This document shows positions 26,097-34,760 of a stretch of 34,930 nucleotides of DNA, in pieces. Each line of letters begins with the position of its first letter. Position 1 is the stretch's first letter. The DNA is from Rhodospirillales bacterium (GTDB lineage: Bacteria; Pseudomonadota; Alphaproteobacteria; Rhodospirillales; JASLLZ01): assembly GCA_030754885.1 (NCBI GenBank), contig JASLZL010000079.1, positions 1-34,930 of the forward strand. The letters are read 5' to 3'. Made by a program: the position numbers and the translations under genes. The notes beneath the pieces are model-generated. The model saw only the letters and a list, made by a program, of their open reading frames with translations, was not told the origin of the DNA and did no database searches.

Positions 26097-28280
26097 ATGA
26101 TGAAAGACCAATCCGCGACGTTTAGTGGCGACATGTCGAACCCGATGCCCCCTCGTTTGTCCAAGACCGCCCTTGCCTTGGCGGCGCTCGTCGTCGTGGC
26201 CGCCTTGGGATCGGCCCGACCGGCAAAGGCCCAAGGCGGCGTGGCGGCATCCGATTGGGTGAGCACCGAACAAACAGCCGTCAGGCTGGTATCCGCCACC
26301 CAGGCGACCGGCGAAGGCGCAAGCGTGTTCACCGGATTGCACTTTCGCCTTAAAGAGGGGTGGAAGATTTATTGGCGTTCCCCGGGCGACGCGGGTTTTC
26401 CGCCGCAACTCGATTGGGCGGCATCGGACAACCTGGCCTTTGCCCGCGTTGATTGGCCGGCGCCGGCGCGCTTTTCGATCCTTGGCTTCGAGTCCATGGG
26501 TTACAAGGACGAGGTTGTGCTGCCCATCACCGCGACCCTGGGCGAACGGGGCCGCCCGCTGCGCCTCAGGGCGGACCTCAAGTACCTCACTTGCAAGGAC
26601 ATCTGCATTCCCTACGAGACCAAGATCGCGCTGGATATCGCCGCCGGTCCGCCGGCGCCAAGCGCCTTCGCCCATCTCATCAACCGCTACGCCGTGCGTG
26701 TGCCGGGCGACGGCACCGGCCATGGCCTGGCGATCGAACGCGCCGAGGTCTCGGGTGGGGGTGCGGACCGGGTGCTGCGCATCGAGGCATCGGCCACCCA
26801 GACCTTTACGGCACCGGATCTGTTCGTCGAGGGGCCCGAGGAATTGGTCTTTGCGAGACCGGACGTCACGACGACGGACGATGGCAGGCAAGCCGTCCTC
26901 ACGATCGCCGTGGCGGGCGCCGAGGACTTGCCGGGGCCAATCGCTGGAAGCCGGCTGGCGTTTACCTTGGTCGACGGTGAGCGCAGCGCCGAGCGCACCC
27001 TAAGCGTAACCCAGGCGGACGCCGGCGCGTTGGGCGCGGAGTTCTTTACCATCTTGGCCCTGGCCTTGCTTGGCGGCCTGATCCTCAACCTCATGCCCTG
27101 CGTCTTGCCGGTGCTGTCGATCAAATTGCTGGGCGTCGTCGGCCACGGCGGCGGAGAGCGCACTACCGTGCGCCTGAGCTTCGTCGCCTCGGCGGCGGGG
27201 ATCGTCTTCTCATTCCTCCTTCTCGCCGCCGTCCTGACGGCCCTCAAGGCGGCGGGCCTGGCGGTCGGTTGGGGCATCCAGTTCCAACAGCCCTGGTTCC
27301 TTGTCGCCATGACCGGGGTGATCGTCCTGTTCGCCTGCAACTTGTGGGGATTCTTCGCCATAGAACTGCCCGAGTGGATCGCCGGCGCCGATGCCCGGGC
27401 AGGTCGGATCCGGGGCCTCGGCGGTCATTTCCTTACCGGCGTCTTCGCCACGCTTCTGGCGACACCGTGTTCGGCGCCCTTCCTGGGCACCGCCGTCGGC
27501 TTCGCCCTGTCCCACGGGCCGGGACAAATTTTCGCCGTCTTCACCACCCTCGGCGTCGGCCTGGCGCTGCCCTACCTGGTCGTCGCGGCGGTGCCCGCCC
27601 TCGCCACCGCCCTGCCCCGGCCGGGACCGTGGATGATCGTTCTCAGGCGTATCCTCGGTTTCGCCCTGGCCGCCACTGCGGCGTGGCTAATCAGCGTGCT
27701 GGCGGCCGAGGCGGGGATGATGGCGGCGGCCGTCATCGCGGGGCTGACGGTCGTGGCGGTGGGTCTTTTGTACCTGCGCCACCGCTTGGCCGGACGTCCC
27801 AGGCACGCCGTCGTGGCGGGCTTGGCGGCGGTCGCCCTTCTTGCCTTCGTGGTTCCCGGCCAGTCGGGTCCCATCCCCGCTGATCCCACCCGGAACCAAG
27901 CCGAAGCCCTCTGGGTTCCCTTCGACGAGGGCGCCATCGCGGGCCAGGTCGCCGGCGGCAAGGTGGTCTTCGTCGACGTCACCGCCGAATGGTGCATCAC
28001 GTGTCAGATCAACAAGACCTTGGTTCTATATCAAGGCGAGGTCGCGCGCCGCCTCGGCGGTGACGGGGTCGTCGCCATGCAGGCCGATTGGACCCACCCC
28101 GACGAGGCCATTTCGCGCTACCTTTCCGGCTTTGGCCGCTACGGCATTCCCTTCGACGCCGTTTACGGCCCCGGCGCGCCGCGTGGCATTCCGTTGCCCG
28201 AGCTGCTGAGCGCCGAGGTGGTCCTCGACGCCATAATTCGCGCGGCGGGCCCGGCCGCAACCGCCGCGGCGTCGCGGTAG
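26097..28280 (+). CDS. DsbD/ScsB-like thiol:disulfide interchange membrane protein
   Basis: A 727-residue three-part redox relay. A signal peptide (cleavage near AKAQ, residue 46) leads to an N-terminal periplasmic domain with a CKDIC pair (Cys166, Cys170). A membrane domain with about eight helices follows, with Cys335 in NLMPCVLPVLSIKLLG and Cys458 in LLATPCSAPFLGTAVG. A C-terminal thioredoxin domain has the CITC motif at 633-636 after DVTAEW. The protein moves electrons from cytoplasmic thioredoxin to periplasmic thiol partners; the N-terminal domain resembles ScsB more than E. coli DsbD. ATG 26097 is the first start; ATG 26133 would also keep the signal peptide. It may supply reductant for cytochrome maturation or copper handling. 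Confidence 0.92.
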   Translation: MMKDQSATFSGDMSNPMPPRLSKTALALAALVVVAALGSARPAKAQGGVAASDWVSTEQTAVRLVSATQATGEGASVFTGLHFRLKEGWKIYWRSPGDAGFPPQLDWAASDNLAFARVDWPAPARFSILGFESMGYKDEVVLPITATLGERGRPLRLRADLKYLTCKDICIPYETKIALDIAAGPPAPSAFAHLINRYAVRVPGDGTGHGLAIERAEVSGGGADRVLRIEASATQTFTAPDLFVEGPEELVFARPDVTTTDDGRQAVLTIAVAGAEDLPGPIAGSRLAFTLVDGERSAERTLSVTQADAGALGAEFFTILALALLGGLILNLMPCVLPVLSIKLLGVVGHGGGERTTVRLSFVASAAGIVFSFLLLAAVLTALKAAGLAVGWGIQFQQPWFLVAMTGVIVLFACNLWGFFAIELPEWIAGADARAGRIRGLGGHFLTGVFATLLATPCSAPFLGTAVGFALSHGPGQIFAVFTTLGVGLALPYLVVAAVPALATALPRPGPWMIVLRRILGFALAATAAWLISVLAAEAGMMAAAVIAGLTVVAVGLLYLRHRLAGRPRHAVVAGLAAVALLAFVVPGQSGPIPADPTRNQAEALWVPFDEGAIAGQVAGGKVVFVDVTAEWCITCQINKTLVLYQGEVARRLGGDGVVAMQADWTHPDEAISRYLSGFGRYGIPFDAVYGPGAPRGIPLPELLSAEVVLDAIIRAAGPAATAAASR

Positions 28281-28347
28281 ATTTCAGCACATTTTTGGAA
28301 TCATTCCGGGGTTTGCCCTGGAATCCTCGGCCAGATGGATTATCTCT

Positions 28348-28361
28348 GTTCGGTACCGAAC
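28348..28361. repeat. Perfect 14-nt palindrome upstream of the peroxiredoxin gene
   Basis: GTTCGGTACCGAAC is its own reverse complement. It sits 39 nt before ATG 28401. A pair of direct GGAATC hexamers lies further upstream in the same 120-nt gap. It could be a regulator-binding site for an oxidative-stress response gene; no regulator is identified. Confidence 0.55.
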
Positions 28362-28400
28362 CGACCGAAGACCCAAGGCTAAACTAAAAGGAAACAGACC

Positions 28401-28883
28401 ATGACCATCAATGTTGGCGACAAAATCCCAGCCGCGACCCTGAAAACCATGGGCTCCGACGGGCCCGAAGAAATCACCACGGAAGACCTTTTCAAAGGCA
28501 AGACGGTGGCGCTTTTCGCCGTGCCGGGCGCCTTTACACCGACCTGTTCGGCCAAGCATCTGCCAGGTTATGTCGCCAACGCCGAGGCCCTCAAGGCCAA
28601 GGGCGTGGATACCATCGCTTGCCTGTCGGTCAACGACGCCTTTGTCATGGGCGCCTGGGGCAAGGACCAGAACGCCGGCGGCAAGGTCCAGATGCTGGCC
28701 GACGGTAATGCCGATCTGACCCGTCAGCTTGGGCTTGACTTGGACGCCTCGGGGCACGGCATGGGGGTGCGATCGAAGCGCTATTCCATGATCGTCGAGG
28801 ACGGGGCCATAAAGGTGTTGAACCAAGAGCCGCCGGGCGCCTTTGAAATCTCTTCGGCCGAAGCCATGCTGAGACAGTTGTAA
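28401..28883 (+). CDS. Peroxiredoxin, Prx5/AhpC-TSA family
   Basis: A 160-residue thiol peroxidase. The peroxidatic Cys49 is in PGAFTPTCSAKHLPGY, a Prx5-type motif, preceded by the active-site Pro42 and Thr46. A second Cys74 is in IACLSVND. The MGVRSKRYSMIVEDG segment with its Arg is typical. The enzyme reduces H2O2 and organic hydroperoxides using glutaredoxin, glutathione or thioredoxin. Length is that of a stand-alone Prx5 without the fused glutaredoxin domain. ATG 28401 follows AAAAGGAAA. The HAD gene begins 5 nt after its stop, so the two are probably cotranscribed. Confidence 0.95.
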   Translation: MTINVGDKIPAATLKTMGSDGPEEITTEDLFKGKTVALFAVPGAFTPTCSAKHLPGYVANAEALKAKGVDTIACLSVNDAFVMGAWGKDQNAGGKVQMLADGNADLTRQLGLDLDASGHGMGVRSKRYSMIVEDGAIKVLNQEPPGAFEISSAEAMLRQL

Positions 28884-28888
28884 AAACT

Positions 28889-29608
28889 GTGACCCAAGCG
28901 GCCTTGAGCGGCGGCAATTTCGATGCCGTCACGTTCGATTGCTATGGCACCCTGATCGATTGGGAAACCGGTTGCCTTGAGGTCTTGCGGCCATGGGCCG
29001 ATGGCGCCGGGTTGGCGGCCGAAGACGACGCGTTGCTGTCGCACTTCGCCGAAGCCCAGCGCCACCAGCAGAGTATCCGCCCAACTCTTCCCTATCGCGA
29101 GGTCCTGGGCCGCGCCTTGGAAACCTTGGCCGAGCATTTCGAGGTCGGGCTTCAGCCCGCCGTCCGCCGGCACTTTGCCGCCTCGGTCGGGAACTGGCCA
29201 CCCTTTCCCGACACGGTAGCGGCCTTGGCGCGGCTGGCAGGGCGCTTCCGCCTTGGGGTCCTGTCGAACGTCGACAACCGCTCCTTCGCCGAGACCCACC
29301 GCCGCCTGGGCAGCGTCCTCGATGTCGTCGTCACCGCCGAGGACGTTGCGTCCTACAAACCCGCGACGGCCCATTTCCAACGCGCCATGGGGGCCTTCGC
29401 CGAGCTGGGCGTTGATGCCCGGCGTATCCTTCACGCCGCCCAGAGCCGCTTTCACGACATCGCGCCGGCCCACGCCCGGGGTCTGGCGGCGGTCTGGGTC
29501 AATCGCCGCCATGATCGTACCGGACGCGGCCTGACGGTGCCGGCCGACGTCCCGACGCCCCATGTCGTGACCGGATTGGCGGACCTGGCGGAGCAACTTG
29601 GCGTATGA
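28889..29608 (+). CDS. HAD-superfamily hydrolase, haloacid dehalogenase type II-like
   Basis: A 239-residue HAD protein. Motif I is FDCYGTLIDWETG with nucleophile Asp17, motif II is LSNVDN, motif III Lys is in SYKPATAHF, and motif IV acid is in SRFHDIAPAHARGLAAVWVNRR, which is characteristic of the type II haloacid-dehalogenase-like subgroup. The true substrate is unknown; many in this subgroup are phosphatases. It is cytosolic. GTG 28889 follows the peroxiredoxin stop by 5 nt; the family-typical start is about ten residues before motif I, consistent with this choice. Confidence 0.9.
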   Translation: MTQAALSGGNFDAVTFDCYGTLIDWETGCLEVLRPWADGAGLAAEDDALLSHFAEAQRHQQSIRPTLPYREVLGRALETLAEHFEVGLQPAVRRHFAASVGNWPPFPDTVAALARLAGRFRLGVLSNVDNRSFAETHRRLGSVLDVVVTAEDVASYKPATAHFQRAMGAFAELGVDARRILHAAQSRFHDIAPAHARGLAAVWVNRRHDRTGRGLTVPADVPTPHVVTGLADLAEQLGV

Positions 29609-29640
29609 TCCAGGACACTCGATACTGAGAAGGAAATGCC

Positions 29641-30276
29641 ATGATTATCAAGACGGTGCGAATCATCCTCGTGGTCTTTGTCGGCCTGGCCGGGGCGGCC
29701 GGGCTGGTCCGTGCCCAAGACGACAACGTGGCCGGAACCGTGCTCCGGCTTCAGGCCTCCGCCGTCGCCGTACAGGACGCGGTGCCGCGCGCCCTTGCCG
29801 TCGGTGAGCCGATCTTCGTCGGCGACGTCCTTTCGACCGGCAAGGGGGCACGATTGGAAGTCCGCATGATCGATGGCGCCGTGATGACGCTTGGCGAACG
29901 GACCTCCTTTGTCATCATCGACTATGTTTTCAAGGACAATTTCGGCAACGCCGCCACGCGCCTGATGAATGGCGCGCTTCTGGCCGTGTCGGGCGAGATC
30001 GCCAAGCAAGTCGGCAATCCCTTCGAGGTGGCGACCGAATTCGGCACCATCGGGATTCGCGGCACCACGGTTTGGGGCGGTTTCATCGACGGCGCCTGGG
30101 GCGTGGTGCTTCTTGAGGGCACAGCGGTCAGCGTCGAGAACGGGGCCGGTCGCGTCGATCTTACCGAGACCGAGGCAGGAACCCGGATAACCGGCGCCAA
30201 GGAGGCACCCGGCGCCGTCAAACGCTGGCCGGCGCAAAAATTGGAGCGGGCCAAGAAAACCGTTTCATTTCAGTAG
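29641..30276 (+). CDS. FecR-domain periplasmic protein
   Basis: A 211-residue secreted protein with a signal peptide (cleavage after about residue 25, VRA-QD). The mature part holds a FecR-like domain: GEPIFVGDVLSTGKGARLEVRMIDGAVMTLGE in part (VGDVLSTGKGARLEV), the FVIIDY strand, GALLAVSGEIAK and TEFGTIGIRGTTVWGG. Classical FecR passes a signal to a sigma factor, but this one has no cytoplasmic domain or membrane anchor and no sigma/TonB gene nearby. It belongs to the stand-alone FecR domain proteins of unknown function often found in the cell envelope. ATG 29641 follows GAGAAGGAAA. It converges with rnhA. Confidence 0.85.
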   Translation: MIIKTVRIILVVFVGLAGAAGLVRAQDDNVAGTVLRLQASAVAVQDAVPRALAVGEPIFVGDVLSTGKGARLEVRMIDGAVMTLGERTSFVIIDYVFKDNFGNAATRLMNGALLAVSGEIAKQVGNPFEVATEFGTIGIRGTTVWGGFIDGAWGVVLLEGTAVSVENGAGRVDLTETEAGTRITGAKEAPGAVKRWPAQKLERAKKTVSFQ

Positions 30277-30288
30277 CCCCTAAGGGGA

Positions 30289-30735
30289 TCAGGACGCGGC
30301 GTCTTTGATGCGGTCACGGGCCAGTTGATCGGCGCGCTCGTTCTCGACATGCCCGGAATGGCCCTTGATCCAGTGCCATTCCACGTCGTGGCCTTGGAGG
30401 GCCGTATCGAGGCGGCGCCACAGGTCCTCGTTCTTGACTGGCTTCTTGGCGGCGGTGCGCCAGCCGTTTTGCTTCCAGCGTTCAATCCACCGGGTGATGC
30501 CGTCGCGCACGTAGGTACTGTCGGTATAAAGCCGCGCCCGGACACCCCGCCTCAGGGCCTCGACGCCCTGGATGGCGGCCATCATCTCCATGCGATTGTT
30601 GGTGGTATCGGCAGCGAAGCCCGAGAGTTCTTTCTCCGTTCCGCGCCAGCGCAGGATCGCCGCCCATCCGCCGGGGCCCGGGTTGCCGCTGCACGCCCCG
30701 TCGGTGAAGATATCGACCGTATCGTCTTTGCCCAA
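30289..30735 (-). CDS. rnhA: Ribonuclease HI
   Basis: A 148-residue endonuclease that cleaves RNA in RNA-DNA hybrids. The catalytic acids are all present: Asp12 ([15 protein letters not shown]), Glu50 (TNNRMEMMA), Asp72 (LYTDSTYV) and Asp136 (NERADQLA), with His126 in KGHSGH. The basic handle [16 protein letters not shown] is present. I chose the TTG at 30735 because an AGGAGG site (30747-30742) precedes it by 6 nt; no ATG or GTG starts closer with the usual length. This ribosome site overlaps the thrB stop codon, so translation is probably coupled. Confidence 0.95.
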   Translation of the reverse strand: MGKDDTVDIFTDGACSGNPGPGGWAAILRWRGTEKELSGFAADTTNNRMEMMAAIQGVEALRRGVRARLYTDSTYVRDGITRWIERWKQNGWRTAAKKPVKNEDLWRRLDTALQGHDVEWHWIKGHSGHVENERADQLARDRIKDAAS

Positions 30736-30741
30736 GCCGTC

Positions 30742-30747
30742 CCTCCT
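30742..30747 (-). promoter_or_regulatory. rnhA ribosome-binding site overlapping the thrB stop
   Basis: AGGAGG on the minus strand shares two bases with the thrB TAG and lies 6 nt before TTG 30735. It decides the rnhA start. Confidence 0.7.
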
Positions 30748-31708
30748 AATCCAGGCCGTAGTCGCCGGGTCCCTTGACGGTCCTGTGGAAGCGCAGCTTC
30801 TCAAGAAACTCCAAGGGATCCTTGCGGGTGACCATGGCGTCGGGCGGCGTGTTCAGCCAGTCGTAAATCCGGGTCAACAAGAAGCGAATAGCGCTGCCTC
30901 TGGCCAACATCGGCAGGGCGGCCAGTTCGTCGTCGGTGATGGCGCGCACCCGGCGGTACCCCGTCAGCATGCGCCTGGCCTTGGTGACGTTGAACGTGCG
31001 GTGGCTCTCAAAGCACCAGGCATTGAGGCAGACGGCCAAATCGTAGGCCAGAAAATCGGTGCAGGCGAAGTAGAAATCAATGAAGCCGGACAGCCGATTG
31101 CCCAGGAAAAATACGTTGTCGGGAAACAGATCGGCGTGGATGACGCCGAGCGGTAGCCCGGTCGGCCAGTCGGCCTCCAGATCTTCCAACTCGGCGGTCA
31201 GTTCCCGGGCCAGCCCCGGCTTGACCTCGTCGGCACGCCCGTCGACGGCGTCAAGCAGGGGCCGCCAACTGGTCAGCGAAAGGGCGTTGGGCCGGCTCAT
31301 GGCAAAATCGGCGGCGGCCAGATGGAAGCGGGCCACGCCCTCGCCGACGGCGGCGCAGTGGTCAGGGTTGATGCGCCTCGGCCACATGCCGTCGAGGAAG
31401 GTGAAGAGAGCGGCGGGACGGCCGCCGAGGCGGCGCAACGAATTCCCGTCTCGCCCCTTGATCGGTGTCGGTGCGGCGATGCCGCGGCCCGCCACATGCT
31501 CCATGAGGGTGAGAAAAAACGGCAGGTCCGCCGGATCGACCCGCTTCTCATAGAGAGTCAGGATAAAGGTTCCCTGTTCCGTCTTGAGCAGATAGTTTGA
31601 GTTTTCCACACCTTCGGCGATGCCCTTGTACGAAACGACCACGCCGACATCGTATTCGGCGATGAACGAGATTAATTCGTCGTCGGTGACTTCGGTATAG
31701 ACAGCCAT
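30746..31708 (-). CDS. thrB: Homoserine kinase (choline-kinase-fold type)
   Basis: A 320-residue kinase of the APH/ThrB2 type that phosphorylates homoserine on the way to threonine. It starts [12 protein letters not shown] and contains [13 protein letters not shown] (nucleotide loop), LYEKRVDP, and the catalytic loop [13 protein letters not shown] (His191, Asp193, Asn198), followed by FIDFYFA (Asp211). These are typical of alphaproteobacterial ThrB, which is unrelated to the GHMP-type ThrB of enterics. It is followed directly by rnhA, as in many relatives. It supplies O-phosphohomoserine for ThrC, encoded at 22659-24065. Confidence 0.95.
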   Translation of the reverse strand: MAVYTEVTDDELISFIAEYDVGVVVSYKGIAEGVENSNYLLKTEQGTFILTLYEKRVDPADLPFFLTLMEHVAGRGIAAPTPIKGRDGNSLRRLGGRPAALFTFLDGMWPRRINPDHCAAVGEGVARFHLAAADFAMSRPNALSLTSWRPLLDAVDGRADEVKPGLARELTAELEDLEADWPTGLPLGVIHADLFPDNVFFLGNRLSGFIDFYFACTDFLAYDLAVCLNAWCFESHRTFNVTKARRMLTGYRRVRAITDDELAALPMLARGSAIRFLLTRIYDWLNTPPDAMVTRKDPLEFLEKLRFHRTVKGPGDYGLD

Positions 31709-31883
31709 GGGACTCCGAAGCGTGTCGGGAGAATTTGTTAACTAATGTCTCTTATACCAAGGAGCGGTGATAAAGGCCCATAGGGATGGGAAAAATGTTA
31801 GAATGATGATGATTCGCCCCTTGCCAGTTGGGATTCGGATCGACATATATTCGTCGAGTCCTCGCGTTCCCGATGAGGTGGTA

Positions 31884-33710
31884 ATGAAAAGACGCTCCGC
31901 CGACTGCACCCGCCCTTGGGCGCCCGGCGGCGCGGCGACCAAATTCTTTTGGGCGCCGGGTGTTTTCCTGCTCTTGGGTTTTGTTTTCGGTGCGTCGGCC
32001 GAGGTGCCTGCCGCATCGCCCGATACGTATTTCGCCGGCCCGGTCCAGGTTGCCGTCGTCGGCAAGGAATCCCGTTCCATAGAACAGCTCCAGGGGCGTC
32101 GCGCCGACCCCCTTATCTTGCGCACCCAGAAGGCCCTTACGGATGCTGGAATTTACAAGGGACCCCTGGACGGCGTCATGGATGTCGAGTTGCGCTCCGC
32201 CATCCGGGTTTATCAAAAACGCAACGGTCTCGGAGTGACCGGAATCGCCAGCGAGGAATTGGCCATCCATTTGGAGACGGCGTCCAAGGTGGACGTGCTC
32301 TTGGGTCGTCTCGACGTGGTTAGGAAGGAAAGAATGGCGGCGGCGCGCCAGGCCTTGCTAAGCAACCCCGAGACCCGCCACCTGGTGAATGTGGCTATCA
32401 GCGAAGTCGCCAACCCGACGCGCAATCCGGAGCCATGCTTCCGCCGGCCAACGGCCCTTTGCCTGCTCACCGAGACGTCGGAAAGCGCCAAGGCGATCCA
32501 CAAGACCGACAGGCGGGACTGGGCGCTGGGCGAAATCCTGGCTGCTCAGGCCAAGGCCGGGTTCACCAAGGACGCCATGGCCACGGTGCGGCGCATTCAC
32601 GACCCGCGTCTCATCATGGTGGCGCTGCGCAAAATCGCCGAGGGCCTGGCCCATTCGGGGCGCGGCGAGGAGGCCCTGGCGGCCAGCGAGATCATCCCCG
32701 ACGTTGTCAAGAGGGCCGACGCCCTGATCGCCATCGCAACCATCGGAGCCGCCCAAGAGGACGTCGCCAGTGCGCGCAAGGCGGCGCTGCGGCTAACTCA
32801 AATCATTGGAGAGGTCGAGGACCCGGTCAGACGGATCGCCTATTACACGAAGTCGGCGACAGTGCTGAGCCGAGCCGGCGACGCCGACAGTTCCCGCGCC
32901 GCCATGAGAAAGGCGGAGGATCTTTTGCGCGTCGGAGTCAAACGCGCCCAGCGCGGGACGGCGCTGCGTCTTCTCGCCGCCGCCCGTGCCGCGATGGGGC
33001 AACCGGCAGAGGCCTTGAATGTGCTGAAGAACGTCCACGGGGCCGCCGATCGTACCCCTGTGTTGGTGGCGGTCGCCGTCGCCCATGCCGACGCCGGGCA
33101 GATGGAAGAGGCTCTTGACGTCACCGCCGACATCACGTCCGACCGTTACCGCGCCGTCACGCTTTCCCACATCGGCATTGCTCAGGTCAAGGCGGGCAAA
33201 GGCGCCGACGCTTGGGCGACACTGGCCCAGGCATCGGAGGCGGCGGAAACGATCAAGTTCCCCTATGCACGGTCCTTCACCCTGAGCCGCATAGCCATCG
33301 CATTTTCCGAAATTGCCAAGGCGATCGACCCCCGGGCTTTCAAGGACGCCGTTGAGACGGCGCGGCGGATCAAGGACGATCAAATGCGCGCCCACGTCTT
33401 GTGGACCCTCTGGGCCGAACGCAATCGAGAGGGCGACGAGGCCGGTGCCACGCGGACCGAAGCCCTGGCGCGCGAAGCCTCAGCGGCAATAAAAAGCTCC
33501 TTGAGCCGGGTGTGGATGTTCGGCGATATCTCGTCTAGCTATGTCGCCGCCGGCGAACCCAACCACGCCTGGACGGCATTTCTCAATGCCCTTGAGGTTG
33601 CGGAAGGCGTCGACAACGCCTGGGCGCGGGCGCGGGCTCTAAGCAAACTTGCCTCGACCCTGGCCGATTTGGATCGCCCGGGGCAGGAGGCAGCCGTCCC
33701 CGCCAAGTGA
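31884..33710 (+). CDS. Peptidoglycan-binding domain protein with helical repeats
   Basis: A 608-residue exported protein. A signal-anchor segment (about residues 18-36, FFWAPGVFLLLGFVFG) leads to a PG_binding_1 domain at about 70-130 (LRTQKALTDAGIYKGPLDG, AIRVYQKRNGLGVTG). The remainder, from about 160 to 600, is helical with recurring Ala-rich helix pairs (IAEGLAHSGRGEEALA, LRLLAAARAAMGQPAEAL, AVAHADAGQMEEAL), which look like TPR/SEL-type solenoid repeats. It may bind the cell wall and scaffold partners in the periplasm. I chose ATG 31884 for its GAGGTGG ribosome site; the frame is open to ATG 31767. Function unknown. Confidence 0.8.
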   Translation: MKRRSADCTRPWAPGGAATKFFWAPGVFLLLGFVFGASAEVPAASPDTYFAGPVQVAVVGKESRSIEQLQGRRADPLILRTQKALTDAGIYKGPLDGVMDVELRSAIRVYQKRNGLGVTGIASEELAIHLETASKVDVLLGRLDVVRKERMAAARQALLSNPETRHLVNVAISEVANPTRNPEPCFRRPTALCLLTETSESAKAIHKTDRRDWALGEILAAQAKAGFTKDAMATVRRIHDPRLIMVALRKIAEGLAHSGRGEEALAASEIIPDVVKRADALIAIATIGAAQEDVASARKAALRLTQIIGEVEDPVRRIAYYTKSATVLSRAGDADSSRAAMRKAEDLLRVGVKRAQRGTALRLLAAARAAMGQPAEALNVLKNVHGAADRTPVLVAVAVAHADAGQMEEALDVTADITSDRYRAVTLSHIGIAQVKAGKGADAWATLAQASEAAETIKFPYARSFTLSRIAIAFSEIAKAIDPRAFKDAVETARRIKDDQMRAHVLWTLWAERNREGDEAGATRTEALAREASAAIKSSLSRVWMFGDISSSYVAAGEPNHAWTAFLNALEVAEGVDNAWARARALSKLASTLADLDRPGQEAAVPAK

Positions 33711-33712
33711 CC

Positions 33713-33741
33713 TTGTACGCAAAGGGGCTCTTCTCTACAGT
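33713..33741 (+). promoter_or_regulatory. Candidate promoter for the lipoprotein gene
   Basis: TTGTAC (33713-33718) and TACAGT (33736-33741) are separated by 17 nt, with a start near 33748 and an AAAAGGGAAG ribosome site before ATG 33774. Confidence 0.3.
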
Positions 33742-33773
33742 CTGAAACCCTGAAAAAGGGAAGCACGAACGCC

Positions 33774-34355
33774 ATGGACATACGTTTGGCGCGATCAGGC
33801 CTCGTCCTCGCCGTCGGCTTGGTGCTCGCCGGCTGCGGGGTTTACGATTCCATGCGCGAATCCCTCATGGGTAAGGAAATACCCTTGGCCTGTCCGCGGG
33901 TTTCGTTGCTGCCCGCGGGCACCTCGCTCACCAGGTTCCTGCCCGGTCCGGGACGTGACATCATCGACATCGTCTACCAGGTTGAAATCCGCGACATCTT
34001 GCGGTCGTGCGAATACGATATCGACGACGACACCAAGGCGGGAACGGTGACGGTTGAACTGTTCGTGCTCGTTGGGGCTGAACGGGGCGCCGCGGACCGC
34101 GAGCGCAAGGCCGCCTTCCAGTATTTCGTTGCCGTCACCGATAGCAATAAGACCGTGTTGAACAAGAATGCATTTGACGCGACGGTCACGTTCCCGGGAA
34201 ATCGCAGCAAGGTCGACTGGACCGACAAGGGAGTGAAGTTGAACATACCCTTGAAGGCCGGCCAAAATGGGTCGAATTTTGAGATCATCGTCGGTTTTCA
34301 AATGAGCCGCGAAGAGATGGAATTCAACAGCCGCCGCCGCGCCCGGCCCCAATGA
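33774..34355 (+). CDS. Uncharacterised lipoprotein
   Basis: A 193-residue lipoprotein with a lipobox LAGC (Cys21) after a hydrophobic segment. The mature part begins VYDSMRESLMG and IPLACPRVSLLPAGTSLTRF, then a beta-rich region (IDIVYQVEIRDILRSCEYD, TVTVELFVLVGAERG, FQYFVAVTDSNKTVLNK) that ends in a basic tail. Cys41 and Cys79 or so could form a disulfide. The pattern matches a lipoprotein type I know from alphaproteobacteria only as hypothetical; no function can be assigned. It has its own candidate promoter and precedes the gcvT riboswitch region. Confidence 0.8.
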   Translation: MDIRLARSGLVLAVGLVLAGCGVYDSMRESLMGKEIPLACPRVSLLPAGTSLTRFLPGPGRDIIDIVYQVEIRDILRSCEYDIDDDTKAGTVTVELFVLVGAERGAADRERKAAFQYFVAVTDSNKTVLNKNAFDATVTFPGNRSKVDWTDKGVKLNIPLKAGQNGSNFEIIVGFQMSREEMEFNSRRRARPQ

Positions 34356-34380
34356 GGACCGGGGCCAAGCGCCACAATTG

Positions 34381-34408
34381 TTGACCTCTCGCGCTCAAGT
34401 ATTAAAAT
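34381..34408 (+). promoter_or_regulatory. Promoter of the gcvT riboswitch transcript
   Basis: TTGACC (34381-34386) and TAAAAT (34403-34408) are separated by 16 nt. Both match consensus at five of six positions. The start near 34415 would place the glycine aptamers about 75 nt into the leader. Confidence 0.55.
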
Positions 34409-34491
34409 AACCCATCGCTCGGCGCCGCGTGCTGGTGCCACCGGAGCAACCAGGAAAACGGAGACGATCGCTTAAGGAACGCTCAATTGAC

Positions 34492-34698
34492 CCCTGCGGG
34501 AGAGATTGGCCGGTCGACGTGGGCCGGGCTGACGCCGAAGGAGCAACCGCCCCGGAAACTCTCAGGCAAACGGACCGCAGGGCGATGAGACTCTGGAAAG
34601 CAGACGCGACGTAAGGCCGCGTCTCACCGAAGATGTAACCCGGATCGATGTGCCGCTTCAGGCCGACCCGGGGAATCTTTCAGGTTCCGAGACAGAGG
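34492..34698 (+). ncRNA. Tandem glycine riboswitch
   Basis: Two glycine aptamers lie in series. In the first, the P1 arms CCCTGCGG (34492-34499) and CCGCAGGG (34575-34582) are exactly complementary, and inside are GGAGAGA, GCCGAAGGAGCAA and ACTCTCAGGCAAA, hallmark aptamer I segments. The second begins with CTCTG (34591-34595), pairing with CAGAG (34693-34697), and holds CACCGAAGATGTAACC and AATCTTTCAGGTTCC. The short linker GCGATGAGA joins them. Glycine binding to both aptamers usually turns on the glycine cleavage operon. Family assignment is by motif, and gcvT directly downstream confirms it. Confidence 0.9.
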
Positions 34699-34760
34699 GG
34701 GCATGGACCGGCTGAACGAACATGTGGCCGGGATTGCCGTTAACACTGTTGGAGAACCGC

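Larger units (their letters stand above)
34356..34760 (+). other. 405-nt noncoding leader region before gcvT
   Basis: This stretch holds the promoter (34381-34408), the tandem glycine aptamers (34492-34698) and a 62-nt expression platform (34699-34760) that ends in a GGAG ribosome site at 34751-34754. I see no gene in it. Confidence 0.7.

Noticed and set aside
30276-30289. CCCC/GGGG dyad between fecR and rnhA as a bidirectional terminator
   Set aside because: The stem is only four pairs with a three-base loop and no T-run on either side.
31709-31766. Minus-strand TATAAG box as the thrB promoter
   Set aside because: No acceptable -35 box lies at the proper distance upstream.
31767-31883. N-terminal extension of the peptidoglycan-binding protein from ATG 31767
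   Set aside because: The extra 39 residues precede a normal signal sequence and would bury it; ATG 31884 has a good ribosome site.
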